From Flavobacterium zhairuonense (GTDB taxonomy: Bacteria > Bacteroidota > Bacteroidia > Flavobacteriales > Flavobacteriaceae): a DNA stretch of 64,000 nucleotides. Below the pieces are notes generated by a model, which was not told where the DNA came from, searched no databases, and saw nothing but the letters and a program-made list of their open reading frames with translations. How positions within the stretch are numbered: position 1 is the first letter of the stretch; each line of letters begins with the position of its first letter. Below are positions 1 through 7,912 of this stretch, piece after piece. Where the stretch lies: assembly GCF_004352915.1 (NCBI RefSeq), contig NZ_SJSY01000071.1, forward strand, positions 62,001 to 126,000. Reading direction: 5' to 3'. Made by a program: the position numbers and the translations under genes.

Positions 1-743
1 AAATTCTCTGAAACTTTTAAGGCAACTGCTCTCGCTTTTTCTGCTACTTTATCATCAATTCTTGCTGGGCAGATTACATATTCAACTTGGTTTGCTTCAG
101 GATGAAATTCCATTTCTACAACTGGATACGTTTTCATTTCGCCTGATGGATTTCTAACTACAATTACCGCCAATTCGTTTTTGAACGGAACCATAGTTTC
201 TGCAATGCATTCTACATTTGGCAATGTATCTAAATCTGAAATCTGGCGAACTATTTTTACTCCGTTTCCATCGTAACCAAATTCGGTGCATTTCCAAACA
301 AATGGCAATTTGATTGTTGATTGTTGATTAACGATTTCTGATTTTAGATTTTCAAGGTTCTCAAATCTTTTGAAAGGTGCAGTTGGGATATTATTTTTAG
401 CGTAAAAATCTTTTTGAACACCTTTATTCTGAATTCCTTTTAAGGTTTTTGGAGATGGATATACTTTTAAGCCTTCGTTTTCTAGTTGCGTTAAAGCTTC
501 AAGATTTACCAATTCGATTTCGAAAGTCAAAACATCGACTTGTTTTCCGAAATTGTAAACCGTTTCATAATCCATTAGATCGCCTTGAAAAAACTTGTTG
601 CATGCAATTTTACTAGGCGCTTCGTCGCTTGGATCGAGAACGTAAGTTTGTATATCAAATTTTCGGGTGTCAAACAAAAGCATTTTGCCTAATTGTCCGC
701 CACCTAATATTCCTAATTTAAAATCAGAAGAAAAATAATTCAT
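1..743 (-). CDS. purK: 5-(carboxyamino)imidazole ribonucleotide synthase, 3' end outside window
   Basis: ATP-grasp enzyme of purine synthesis that carboxylates aminoimidazole ribonucleotide using ATP and bicarbonate. Translation from the ATG at 743 begins MNYFSSDFKLGILGGGQLGK, the glycine-rich N-terminal PurK signature. It continues with the conserved stretches FQGDLMDYETV, TFEIELVNLEAL and PSPKTL, then the start of the ATP-grasp fold with KCTEFGYDGNGVKIV. About 247 residues are visible; the C-terminal third lies beyond base 1. A good promoter (761-791) ends about 17 bases before the ATG, so the leader is very short. The visible part shows no frameshift. The identity is close to certain from the motifs; purE is not in the window. 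Confidence 0.95.
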   Translation of the reverse strand, partial: MNYFSSDFKLGILGGGQLGKMLLFDTRKFDIQTYVLDPSDEAPSKIACNKFFQGDLMDYETVYNFGKQVDVLTFEIELVNLEALTQLENEGLKVYPSPKTLKGIQNKGVQKDFYAKNNIPTAPFKRFENLENLKSEIVNQQSTIKLPFVWKCTEFGYDGNGVKIVRQISDLDTLPNVECIAETMVPFKNELAVIVVRNPSGEMKTYPVVEMEFHPEANQVEYVICPARIDDKVAEKARAVALKVSEN

Positions 744-760
744 TTTGTGTTGTGTTTTTG

Positions 761-791
761 CAAAGATACTTTTTAATCTTTTTTTAGCCAA
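761..791 (-). promoter_or_regulatory. purK promoter, Bacteroidota consensus
   Basis: Read on the minus strand, this is TTG, 20 bases, then TATCTTTG (CAAAGATA at 761-768 on the plus strand, CAA at 789-791). It matches the Bacteroidota sigma-A form TTG-N19/20-TAnnTTTG and lies directly upstream of purK. Confidence 0.75.
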
Positions 792-810
792 AATTTAGTT
801 TTTCTGCCAC

Positions 811-828
811 TCCCGATAGCTATCGGGA
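811..828. repeat. Perfect 18-base palindrome TCCCGATAGCTATCGGGA
   Basis: TCCCGATAGCTATCGGGA is a perfect inverted repeat upstream of the purK promoter. A degenerate version with three differences lies at 6340-6357 after adk. The placement between genes and recurrence suggest a dispersed intergenic repeat. From memory, this kind of palindrome is common in Flavobacterium genomes; I cannot search to confirm it. Confidence 0.7.
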
Positions 829-857
829 TAAAAGGATTAGAAAGGATTTTTTTTGTT

Positions 858-942
858 TGCCACGAATTACACCAATTTTCACTAATTAATTTTTAAAATC
901 GAGTCAAAGAAAAATTCGTGTAAATTGGTGTAATTTGTGGCT
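858..942. repeat. Long imperfect palindrome, dispersed CCACGAATT-type repeat, copy A
   Basis: Two arms of about 30 bases (858-887 and 913-942) are inverted copies with four or five mismatches, separated by about 25 bases. Both contain CCAC(g/a)AATTACACCAATT. It sits just beyond the stop of the 183-residue gene and before purK. Related palindromes lie at 3652-3717 and 12042-12093. No T-run follows on the minus strand, so it is not a classical terminator for the neighbouring gene. Confidence 0.75.
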
Positions 943-948
943 GAAAAA

Positions 949-1500
949 CTATTTGATTTTCTTCAAAACTTCTTTGGCGACGGCTTTGTAGGCGGGTGAA
1001 TGGTCTCCGAAATCTTTATCAATAATCACTTTGAGTTCGGGATGAATCCAGTCGTAATAATTTCCGAGAATGTATAAGGTTCTGATAGAATAGGCTTTTG
1101 TGGCAACTTTGGTATCATTGATCAGCCAGTCGAAAGAGGCTTCGATGCAGTCTTGCAAGTTTTCTTCTGAAAGTTGAATCCCGTTTTCGTTTTTCTTGTA
1201 ATGCGATTTTACCAAAAGCTGAACGACTTTTGCAATAGGACGCATGGAACTCTCGTCTTTTAAAATTTTCAGATTGGAACAGAAAAAATCAAGATGAGGT
1301 TGAAGCCAATTTAATTCTTCGTAAGAAACAAATTCTAAAATCCAACAGGCTTTATGATTGTTTTTGTCTTCGGGTGAAAAGCAAATCGAAACCAACTCGC
1401 TAAAAAGTGAAGGATTTTCTAAAACATCCTGTGCCGTTTTGAGACGATTTTCTCGATAAGCATTGACATAATCCAGTTTTTTCTGCAGTTCGGAAAGCAT
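949..1500 (-). CDS. Unknown 183-residue helical protein
   Basis: I do not recognise a catalytic domain. The protein starts MLSELQKKLDYVNAYRENRL. It has no signal peptide or membrane segment and looks almost wholly alpha-helical, with paired amphipathic helices reminiscent of HEAT or ARM repeats (for example around WILEFVSYEELNWLQPHL and RPIAKVVQLLVKSHYKK). Similar flavobacterial proteins are, as I recall, sometimes labelled adenylosuccinate lyase. None of that family's signature sequence is visible and the length is less than half, so I do not adopt the label. It lies 23 bases after the TonB-dependent receptor on the same strand and may be its operon partner. Copy A of the long palindrome follows its stop codon. 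Confidence 0.8.
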   Translation of the reverse strand: MLSELQKKLDYVNAYRENRLKTAQDVLENPSLFSELVSICFSPEDKNNHKACWILEFVSYEELNWLQPHLDFFCSNLKILKDESSMRPIAKVVQLLVKSHYKKNENGIQLSEENLQDCIEASFDWLINDTKVATKAYSIRTLYILGNYYDWIHPELKVIIDKDFGDHSPAYKAVAKEVLKKIK

Positions 1501-1523
1501 TGTTTTTGATGTTTAATACGTCG

Positions 1524-3626
1524 CTAAAATAAGTAATTTAATGAGATAATTCCGTAATAGTTTATTGGTAGACCTGGATAATAGAATCTTGGCTGTGCAT
1601 TTCCAACTCCTGTTGCATTGGTCAAAATCATTGAAGCGTATTTTTCGTTCCAGACATTATTTATGCCTGCGTCTAAATGTGCGTTTAATCCATATAAAAT
1701 CTCAAATTGATAGCCTGTTTTTAAATTCAAAAGCGAATAAGAATCAGAATAATCTGCATTAGAATCGTTCATTGGGATTTTATCTGTAAACTGGAAATCG
1801 GCTGAAAAGTAAAAGCCTGAATTAGTATTTAAATTAAAACCTGCACTTGCCGTATTCGCTGGAACTCCGGTTAATTTGTTTCCAGAATAATCATTTCCGT
1901 TATCGACAAATTCTTTGAATTCATAATTTCCTATTGAAGCACCTACGTAAGAGTTTAAATTGAAAATTCGATTTATTGCCCAATTATGATTTAACGAAAT
2001 CTCAATTCCTTCATGAAACGTTTTTCCGGCATTTACACCTTCGTATTGATCGTCTCCGATTCTTTTGGCAACCAATAAATCTTTAATTTCCATTCGGTAA
2101 ATGGCAATTTCGGTGTAGAGTTTTTTATTGAAAAAATGCAGTTTTCCGCCCAATTCGAAATTGTAACCTGTTTCGGGTTTAATGTCAGAATTGATATTTC
2201 CTGCTGCCGTTAAAGTTTCTTCGGTTGCAGGAAGAGAAAATCCTCGACTTACAGAAAAGTAAAAAGTTCGGATTTCATTCGGTTTAAATAAAAAAGAAAA
2301 TTGTGGCGAAAAAATCCCATCATAATTATATTTCTCTTTCGGATTATTCGCGGAAGGGGGAAAATTATTCTGCAATTCAAATTTGGTTTTGTTATAATTT
2401 AAACCCGCCTGAATTTCAAAATGTTCAGAAAGCAAAGTCCTGATCTGCGAAAAAATATTGTAAAAATCTCTTTTTTGATCTGTTGCTGTAAGTTGATCGC
2501 CTTGTAAACTTCCATTTCCGTTATTTTGCTGATAAAGATTTTGAAAAGTATTTCCGCTGTAATTATCTCTGAAATATTCCAATCCAGCAATAAATTGATT
2601 TTTGATTTTTCCGATTTTAAAATCTCCCGAAAATTGTGTTCTAGCGCCCGAAGCAAAAGTATATTGACGCAAAATATCAAAAGGGCGAGGTTCGTTACTG
2701 TCTTTATAATTGATAAAAACGGAAGTTGAATTTTGAAGATTATCGTTTAATTTAAAATCATAAGCCAATCCTGCCAAAGTCGATTTGTATTCTTTGAATC
2801 CTTTTGAAGCAACCCAAGTTGGCGCGCCCGCTTGCGGATTATTGTCGAAAGTAGTTTTGTTAATCGAACTCGGAATGTATGCTTTTAGATAGGTATAATT
2901 AGAAAAGTAAGTCAGTTTACTATTTTTCTTTCGAAATAATTCTCCAGAAAGCGTAATTCCTTCGCGATTGTAAGCGCTGTTTTCACGCCAGCCATCGGTT
3001 TTTAAATTGTGATAACTCAGATTTAAAGAAGCATTTTTTTCATTCAAATTAAAACCAATTCTGTTTTTCAATAATCCAAAAGAGCCAAAAACAGAACTGA
3101 TTTCGGCTTGATAAGTTCCTCTATTAAATGTTTCAGGCGAAATCAAAATTGCTCCGCCCAAACCCGCGCCGTAAATACTCGAAAGCGGACCTTTTATCAC
3201 TTCAAACTGATTGATATTTTGAAGATCGATATCGTCAATTATGGTTTCGCTGTTTCCGGATGTCAGCGGAATATTTCCATAAAAAGCTCTGATTTTATTC
3301 GTCCCATAAGGAGTTCTCGCGCCAATTCCGCGAATCGAGATTCGGGTTGTGGTAATATTCGACGATTGCATAAAAACACCAGGAATCGTATTAATGACAT
3401 TACTTATGTCTGTGGTATTATTTCGAAGTAATTCTTTTTCAGATAAAATGCCAATTGAAGCTGGACTATTCTGTAAATCTCGATTAATATGTAATGGACT
3501 TATTAAAACTTCATTCAGTTTTTGAGTTTTAACAGAATCAATATTTTGGACTTCTTTTTCTTGTGCTGTTAGATTTTGGATGATAGTAAATGCAAAAAGA
3601 AGAAGAAAATATTTTTTGAAAATCAT
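1524..3626 (-). CDS. TonB-dependent outer-membrane receptor (FecA-like)
   Basis: A 700-residue outer-membrane gated channel that takes up a ligand using TonB energy. I place the start at the ATG at 3626, because it gives a clean signal peptide (MIFKKYFLLLFAFTIIQNLTAQ); an in-frame start 40 codons upstream would run through a palindromic repeat and destroy the signal. The plug domain (about 35-170) contains SPASIGILSEKELL, ISIRGIGARTPYG and VIKGPLSSIYGAGLGGAI. The rest is barrel-like, with alternating aromatic strands and a C-terminal Phe (YYGIISLNYLF). There is no carboxypeptidase-regulatory N-terminal domain, so it is not SusC-like. The upstream gene in the same direction encodes a secreted sugar-dehydrogenase-like lipoprotein. 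The ligand is unknown; an iron chelate, a quinone cofactor or a sugar are all possible. Confidence 0.9.
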   Translation of the reverse strand: MIFKKYFLLLFAFTIIQNLTAQEKEVQNIDSVKTQKLNEVLISPLHINRDLQNSPASIGILSEKELLRNNTTDISNVINTIPGVFMQSSNITTTRISIRGIGARTPYGTNKIRAFYGNIPLTSGNSETIIDDIDLQNINQFEVIKGPLSSIYGAGLGGAILISPETFNRGTYQAEISSVFGSFGLLKNRIGFNLNEKNASLNLSYHNLKTDGWRENSAYNREGITLSGELFRKKNSKLTYFSNYTYLKAYIPSSINKTTFDNNPQAGAPTWVASKGFKEYKSTLAGLAYDFKLNDNLQNSTSVFINYKDSNEPRPFDILRQYTFASGARTQFSGDFKIGKIKNQFIAGLEYFRDNYSGNTFQNLYQQNNGNGSLQGDQLTATDQKRDFYNIFSQIRTLLSEHFEIQAGLNYNKTKFELQNNFPPSANNPKEKYNYDGIFSPQFSFLFKPNEIRTFYFSVSRGFSLPATEETLTAAGNINSDIKPETGYNFELGGKLHFFNKKLYTEIAIYRMEIKDLLVAKRIGDDQYEGVNAGKTFHEGIEISLNHNWAINRIFNLNSYVGASIGNYEFKEFVDNGNDYSGNKLTGVPANTASAGFNLNTNSGFYFSADFQFTDKIPMNDSNADYSDSYSLLNLKTGYQFEILYGLNAHLDAGINNVWNEKYASMILTNATGVGNAQPRFYYPGLPINYYGIISLNYLF

Positions 3627-3651
3627 AAAAATGAAATTTAAAAATGAAAAT

Positions 3652-3717
3652 TTTAACCACAAATTCCGCAGATTCACACAAATTAATTTGCAAAAATTGG
3701 TGCAATTTGTGGTTAAA
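3652..3717. repeat. Palindromic intergenic repeat, copy B
   Basis: The outer arms TTTAACCACAAATT (3652-3665) and AATTTGTGGTTAAA (3704-3717) are a perfect 14-base inverted repeat. The inner part carries the looser CAC.AATT modules also seen at 858-942 and 12042-12093. It fills the 98-base space between the sugar-dehydrogenase-like gene and the TonB receptor gene. As RNA it would form a long hairpin between these two co-directional genes. Confidence 0.7.
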
Positions 3718-3724
3718 TACAATT

Positions 3725-4993
3725 TTATTTCGCTGTAACTTTCCAAAGCGTATTTCCGCTATCGTCATTAACTAAAAGCGATCCATCATTCATAACTGTA
3801 ACCGCAACCGGACGCCCGTAAACTTCCGCTTTATCATTATCAGAAATAAAACCAGTTAAAAAATCTTCTGGTTTTCCCGAAGGTTTTCCATCTTTAAAAG
3901 GAACAAATAAAACTTTATAACCCGAAATTACAGATCGGTTCCAAGAACCATGCTGACCAACAAAAGCACCATTTCTGTATTTTGCCGGAAAAGCATCTTT
4001 TGTATAAAAAGCCAATCCCAAAGAAGCAGTGTGTGGACCAACCGGAACATCTGGAACAATTGCTTTTTTGACCAAATCTTTTCGTTCGCCTTTCCATCTT
4101 GGATCAGGAATACTTCCAAAATAAGAATACGGCCATCCGTAAAAACCGCCTCTTTTTACACTCGTAATATAATCTGGAACCAAATCATCGCCTAGTTCAT
4201 CTCTTTCATTTACCGCTGTCCAAAGTTCTTTTTTGTTGGCGGGATTCCAATCCATTCCCATTGGATTTCTAAGTCCGTCAGCATAAATTTTTTCACCAGT
4301 TCCGTCAGGGTTGATTTCTAAAATTGCTGCGCGACGAATTTCTTTATCCATTCCGTTTTCGCCAACGTTGCTTCCTGAACCAACACCAATATAAATTTTT
4401 GTTCCTTCAGGATTCGCAAGCAAACTTCTTGTCCAGTGATTGTTATATCCGCCAGCAGGAAGTTCAACAATTTTGGTGCCTTGGGTTTCTAATTTTAAAG
4501 GAGCATTTTTATAAGGATAACGGTAAAGTCCGTCGGTATTTGCAATGTAAAAAAAGTCTTTAAGAATCAGCATTCCTAAAGGTCTGTTTAATCCTGAAAT
4601 AAAAACTTCGCGAGTTTCATATTTTCCATCTTTATCCTTGTCGCGCAAAACTATAATTTGGTTTTTGCTTGTTCTTGTGCCACTTTCAACAACAAAAATA
4701 TCATTGTTTGGACCAATATAGCTCCAACGCGGATTGCTAAAACCGTCAGCAAATTTTGTAACCGTAAAACCTTCTGGCGCAATTGGTGTTTTTCCTTCTG
4801 GCCAGCCAATTATCTTACTGTTGTTTCGGCTAGATTCGGTTGCGTAGGGCGGAGGAAGTGTAATATCTCCAATAGCAGTTTTTACAACATTTGCAGGTTG
4901 TTTCGAAAGGGCTTCTTTTTCTTCTTTACTTACCTGTCCGTGACATGCTGTAAGAATTAAAAAAGCCGAAAAAATTTGTATTGTGGTTTTCAT
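3725..4993 (-). CDS. Lipoprotein of the PQQ-type sugar/sorbosone dehydrogenase family
   Basis: A 422-residue secreted lipoprotein with a six-bladed beta-propeller of the glucose/L-sorbosone dehydrogenase family. The ATG at 4993 gives MKTTIQIFSAFLILTAC, a lipobox with Cys17 as the lipidated residue; a start ten codons further upstream is possible but less good. Family stretches include FADGFSNPRWSYIGPNNDIF, GLNRPLGM, YIGVGSGSNVGENG, ADGLRNPMGMDWNP, LWTAVNERDELGDDLVPDY and GQHGSWNRS. PQQ use is a family property and was not tested here. Many family members in this phylum have no known substrate. It is transcribed toward the TonB receptor 98 bases downstream; a shared role in oxidising or capturing an external compound is an inference. 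Confidence 0.88.
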   Translation of the reverse strand: MKTTIQIFSAFLILTACHGQVSKEEKEALSKQPANVVKTAIGDITLPPPYATESSRNNSKIIGWPEGKTPIAPEGFTVTKFADGFSNPRWSYIGPNNDIFVVESGTRTSKNQIIVLRDKDKDGKYETREVFISGLNRPLGMLILKDFFYIANTDGLYRYPYKNAPLKLETQGTKIVELPAGGYNNHWTRSLLANPEGTKIYIGVGSGSNVGENGMDKEIRRAAILEINPDGTGEKIYADGLRNPMGMDWNPANKKELWTAVNERDELGDDLVPDYITSVKRGGFYGWPYSYFGSIPDPRWKGERKDLVKKAIVPDVPVGPHTASLGLAFYTKDAFPAKYRNGAFVGQHGSWNRSVISGYKVLFVPFKDGKPSGKPEDFLTGFISDNDKAEVYGRPVAVTVMNDGSLLVNDDSGNTLWKVTAK

Positions 4994-5126
4994 TAGGGTT
5001 CGTATTAAAGTTTTGAAGGCCACAATTTACTAAAATTAAAAAGTTTTTTTCCGAAAAGATGTACTTAAAGTATTTAAAAATGCTCAGACAGTTTATTTTG
5101 ATATTTACAGTTAAGTTGTAATTCTG

Positions 5127-5134
5127 TATCTTTG
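5127..5134 (+). promoter_or_regulatory. -7 box upstream of hpt
   Basis: TATCTTTG matches TAnnTTTG. The nearest TTG upstream is 26 bases away, longer than usual, so only the -7 box is claimed. Its position implies a leader of about 20 bases and supports the ATG at 5159 rather than the TTG at 5132, which overlaps the box. Confidence 0.5.
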
Positions 5135-5158
5135 TCCATTATTTTAAATTTAAAAATA

Positions 5159-5689
5159 ATGATACAACTTCACGATAAACAATTTGTTCCGTTTATTTCG
5201 GCTAAAGAAATTGATTTTGCTTTAACTAAATTAGTGGCTCAGGTAGAAGATGATTTTGGAGATGATACACCAATTTTTATTGGAGTTTTGAACGGAGCCT
5301 TTATGGTTGTTGCCGATTTTTTGAAAAAGTATAAAAAACCATGCGAGGTTTCATTTATCAAAATGGCTTCGTATGAAGGTACAGAAACTACAAATTCGGT
5401 TAAAGAATTAATCGGAATTAATCAGGATTTGTCAGGCAGAACCGTTGTCATTATTGAAGATATTGTCGATACCGGAAATACGATCGAAGAATTAAAGCAT
5501 TTGTTTAAAGCGCAAAATGTAAAACATTTTAAAGTCGCAACATTGTTCTTTAAGCCTGAAGCGTATAAAAAAGACATGAAAATAGATTATATCGGAATCA
5601 GAATCCCGAATAAATTTATTGTCGGTTACGGATTAGATTACGACGGTTTGGGAAGAAACCTTACTGAAGTTTACAAATTAGCAGAATAA
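5159..5689 (+). CDS. hpt: Hypoxanthine phosphoribosyltransferase
   Basis: A purine salvage enzyme that joins hypoxanthine (and usually guanine) to PRPP to give IMP or GMP. The 176-residue protein begins MIQLHDKQFVPFISAKEID. It has the PRPP-binding loop VVIIEDIVDTGNT at about 103-115, the flexible catalytic region around FIKMASYEGTETT, and the C-terminal base-binding stretch KFIVGYGLDYDGLGR. The length is normal for bacterial Hpt. It is followed 70 bases later by adk on the same strand, giving a nucleotide-metabolism pair. The start at 5159 is preferred over an in-frame TTG at 5132 that overlaps the probable promoter. Confidence 0.95.
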   Translation: MIQLHDKQFVPFISAKEIDFALTKLVAQVEDDFGDDTPIFIGVLNGAFMVVADFLKKYKKPCEVSFIKMASYEGTETTNSVKELIGINQDLSGRTVVIIEDIVDTGNTIEELKHLFKAQNVKHFKVATLFFKPEAYKKDMKIDYIGIRIPNKFIVGYGLDYDGLGRNLTEVYKLAE

Positions 5690-5759
5690 TTAAAAACAAA
5701 CACAACTAAATATTCATTTAAAGACTTCTGAAAAAAGAAGTACAACACTCATTTCAATT

Positions 5760-6332
5760 ATGATTAACATCGTTTTATTTGGAAAGCCTGGTGCAGGAAA
5801 AGGAACGCAGGCAGAATTTTTAAAAGAAAAATACAATTTAACGCACCTTTCAACAGGAGATATTTTTCGTTTCAATTTAAAAAATGATACTGAGCTAGGG
5901 AAAAAAGCAAGAGTTTTTATGGACAATGGAGAATTGGTTCCTTGCGAAGTAACAACTGCAATGTTAATTGATGAAGTAAAAAAACACCCAGAAAGTGCAG
6001 GATTTTTGTTCGACGGATATCCAAGAACTTTAGATCAAGCACAAGCTTTAGATAAGTTTTTGCCAACAATTGGATCAAGCGTAACGGCAACAATCGCTTT
6101 AGAAGCTGATGACGAAATTTTGGTAAAACGTTTGTTGGAAAGAGGAAAAACAAGTGGAAGAGCTGACGATCAAGACGAAGAAAAAATTCGTGTAAGATAT
6201 CAGGAATATAATGAGAAAACAGCTCCTCTTATTGGATACTATAAAGAACAAGGTAAGTTTTATGCCGTAGATGGTATTGGAACTATTGAACAAATTACAG
6301 AAAGATTAACGTCTGTTATAGATAATTTGTAG
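5760..6332 (+). CDS. adk: Adenylate kinase
   Basis: Interconverts ATP plus AMP and two ADP in the cytoplasm. The P-loop GKPGAGKGTQ lies at about residues 8-17, the AMP-binding stretch is HLSTGDIFR, and the signature FDGYPRTLDQAQAL is intact (the family normally has GFPR; here GYPR). The lid is the short zinc-free type, consistent with the total length of 190 residues. It lies downstream of hpt and is probably co-transcribed. A degenerate palindromic repeat begins eight bases after the stop. Confidence 0.96.
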   Translation: MINIVLFGKPGAGKGTQAEFLKEKYNLTHLSTGDIFRFNLKNDTELGKKARVFMDNGELVPCEVTTAMLIDEVKKHPESAGFLFDGYPRTLDQAQALDKFLPTIGSSVTATIALEADDEILVKRLLERGKTSGRADDQDEEKIRVRYQEYNEKTAPLIGYYKEQGKFYAVDGIGTIEQITERLTSVIDNL

Positions 6333-6339
6333 AAAATTC

Positions 6340-6357
6340 TCGATGGCTGTCGGGATT
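6340..6357. repeat. Degenerate copy of the TCCCGATAGC palindrome
   Basis: TCTCGATGGCTGTCGGGA differs from the perfect palindrome at 811-828 in three places and keeps most of the pairing through G-T pairs in RNA. It follows the adk stop codon. Confidence 0.5.
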
Positions 6358-6498
6358 CCTAAAAGCTATTTTTCTAAGCATAAAACAAGCTTCCAAATGA
6401 ATGCGGTTTTTTGTTTAGAAAAATTAGTTTTTTAAAAAATAGCCAAAACAAGAATATCTAAATACAGCGAACCAAACAAATAACGAATCTACTAAACA

Positions 6499-7773
6499 TT
6501 GGAAATACTAATAATATTTTTTCTAATACTATTAAACGGAGTGTTCTCTATGTCTGAAATTGCACTGATTTCGGCCAGGAAAAATAGACTAGAAACCGCC
6601 GCAAAAAAAGGAAATAAAAGCGCCAAAATTGCACTCGATTTGGCAAATTCGCCAAACAAGTTTTTATCGACAGTGCAAATCGGGATTACTTTGATTGGGA
6701 TTTTAACAGGTATTTATAGTGGTGATAAAATTACATTAGATGTAGAAGGATTTGTTGGCGGATTTGCAGTTTTAAAGCCATATGCGCATTCAGTTGCAGT
6801 AGGGATTGTAGTTGTAGTGCTGACTTTTTTCTCATTGGTTTTGGGAGAATTACTTCCAAAACGAATTGGATTAAATTATCCAGAATCAATTGCAAAAATG
6901 GTGGCGATGCCAATGAAAATCATTTCGATCATCACGGCACCTTTCATTTGGCTTTTAACGACTTCGACAGATTTTTTATTGAATATTTTTCAAATAAAAC
7001 CAACTGCCGATGGAAAAGTTACGGAAGAAGAAATTAAAGCCATCATTAAAGAAGGAACCGAAGTTGGAGAAGTTCAGGAAATTGAACAAGATATTGTGGA
7101 ACGTGTTTTTCACATTGGAGATCGAAAAGTGAGTTCATTAATGACACACCGAAAATCGGTAGATATGTTGCCTTTAAATGCAGACAAAATCAAAATCAAA
7201 GAATTGGTAGTTCAGGATTTGCATGCGGTTTATCCGGTTTACAAAGACAATTATGATGATATTGTTGGTGTTGTAACGTTAAAAAATATTTTTGCCCATA
7301 TCGAAAACGATAATTTTGATTTGGCTTCAATAATGTATGAAGCACCTTATTTGATGGAGCAAACTACGGCTTATAAAGCGTTGGAAAATTTCAAAAAAAC
7401 GGGTGTACATTATGCGTTGGTTTCAGATGAATATGGCGTTTTTCAAGGTATGATTACGTTGAATGATATTTTGGAAGCGTTAGTAGGCGATGCATCAGAA
7501 TTTTATAAAGACGAGTTCCAGCTTATAGAAAGAGAAGACGGTTCATGGCTGGTTGACGGACATTATTCGTTGCACGATTTCTTGACGTATTTCGAGTTAG
7601 ACGAATTAACCAACGATTACGAAGTAAATACCGTAAGTGGCATGATCATGACCGAGCTTTCTCATATTCCAAAAGAAGGAGAAAAATTGGTTTGGCAGAA
7701 ATTCGTTCTGGAAGTCATCGACATGGACGGTGTTAAGATTGACAAAGTGCTTGTGAGAGCGCTTAAAGAGTAA
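6499..7773 (+). CDS. CNNM/HlyC-CorC family membrane protein with CBS pair
   Basis: A 424-residue integral inner-membrane protein of the hemolysin C/CorC/CNNM group; relatives act in magnesium or cobalt export. A CNNM (DUF21) domain with about four membrane segments covers residues 1-190 (including LNGVFSMSEIALISARKNRLE and LVLGELLPKRIGL). A CBS pair follows at about 205-330 (SLMTHRKSVDMLPL, PVYKDNYDDIVGVV, YGVFQGMITLNDILEALVGD). A CorC/HlyC C-terminal domain ends the protein. The start is a TTG at 6499: an in-frame stop lies two codons before it, and the next ATG at 6550 would cut off the first membrane helix. True substrate is not known. Confidence 0.9.
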   Translation: MEILIIFFLILLNGVFSMSEIALISARKNRLETAAKKGNKSAKIALDLANSPNKFLSTVQIGITLIGILTGIYSGDKITLDVEGFVGGFAVLKPYAHSVAVGIVVVVLTFFSLVLGELLPKRIGLNYPESIAKMVAMPMKIISIITAPFIWLLTTSTDFLLNIFQIKPTADGKVTEEEIKAIIKEGTEVGEVQEIEQDIVERVFHIGDRKVSSLMTHRKSVDMLPLNADKIKIKELVVQDLHAVYPVYKDNYDDIVGVVTLKNIFAHIENDNFDLASIMYEAPYLMEQTTAYKALENFKKTGVHYALVSDEYGVFQGMITLNDILEALVGDASEFYKDEFQLIEREDGSWLVDGHYSLHDFLTYFELDELTNDYEVNTVSGMIMTELSHIPKEGEKLVWQKFVLEVIDMDGVKIDKVLVRALKE

Positions 7774-7777
7774 AAAG

Positions 7778-7803
7778 AGTTTTCAGTCACAGTTTTCAGT
7801 CGC
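7778..7803 (+). repeat. 13-base tandem repeat AGTTTTCAGTC(A/G)C, two copies
   Basis: AGTTTTCAGTCAC is followed directly by AGTTTTCAGTCGC, and inverted pieces (CTGAAAA) follow shortly after. It is non-coding material between the CNNM gene and obgE. Confidence 0.55.
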
Positions 7804-7872
7804 AGTTTGCGCTGAAAATTTAGACTGATACTGAAAAATAAATAAAATAGAATTTAGAAATAGAAGCTAGAG

Positions 7873-7900
7873 AAATCTAAAATCTAAAATCTAAAATCTG
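7873..7900 (+). repeat. Four tandem copies of the 7-mer AAATCTA
   Basis: AAATCTA is repeated four times, the last copy ending in G, and the array ends 12 bases before the obgE start codon. It is a simple sequence repeat in the obgE leader or promoter region, able in principle to change length by slippage. Confidence 0.75.
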
Positions 7901-7912
7901 AAATTCAGAAAA

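Noticed and set aside
949..1500. Adenylosuccinate lyase (purB)
   Set aside because: The length is under half of the family and no lyase signature is seen; being near purK is not sufficient.
3108..3431. 107-codon open frame on the plus strand
   Set aside because: Antisense to the TonB receptor, with no recognisable protein features; a by-product of the coding strand's composition.
5132..5158. Earlier in-frame TTG start for hpt
   Set aside because: It overlaps the probable -7 box TATCTTTG, and the ATG at 5159 gives the normal Hpt N-terminus and length.
7873..7900. Possible CRISPR-like array
   Set aside because: The units are contiguous 7-mers without spacers; it is a simple tandem repeat and no cas genes are present.
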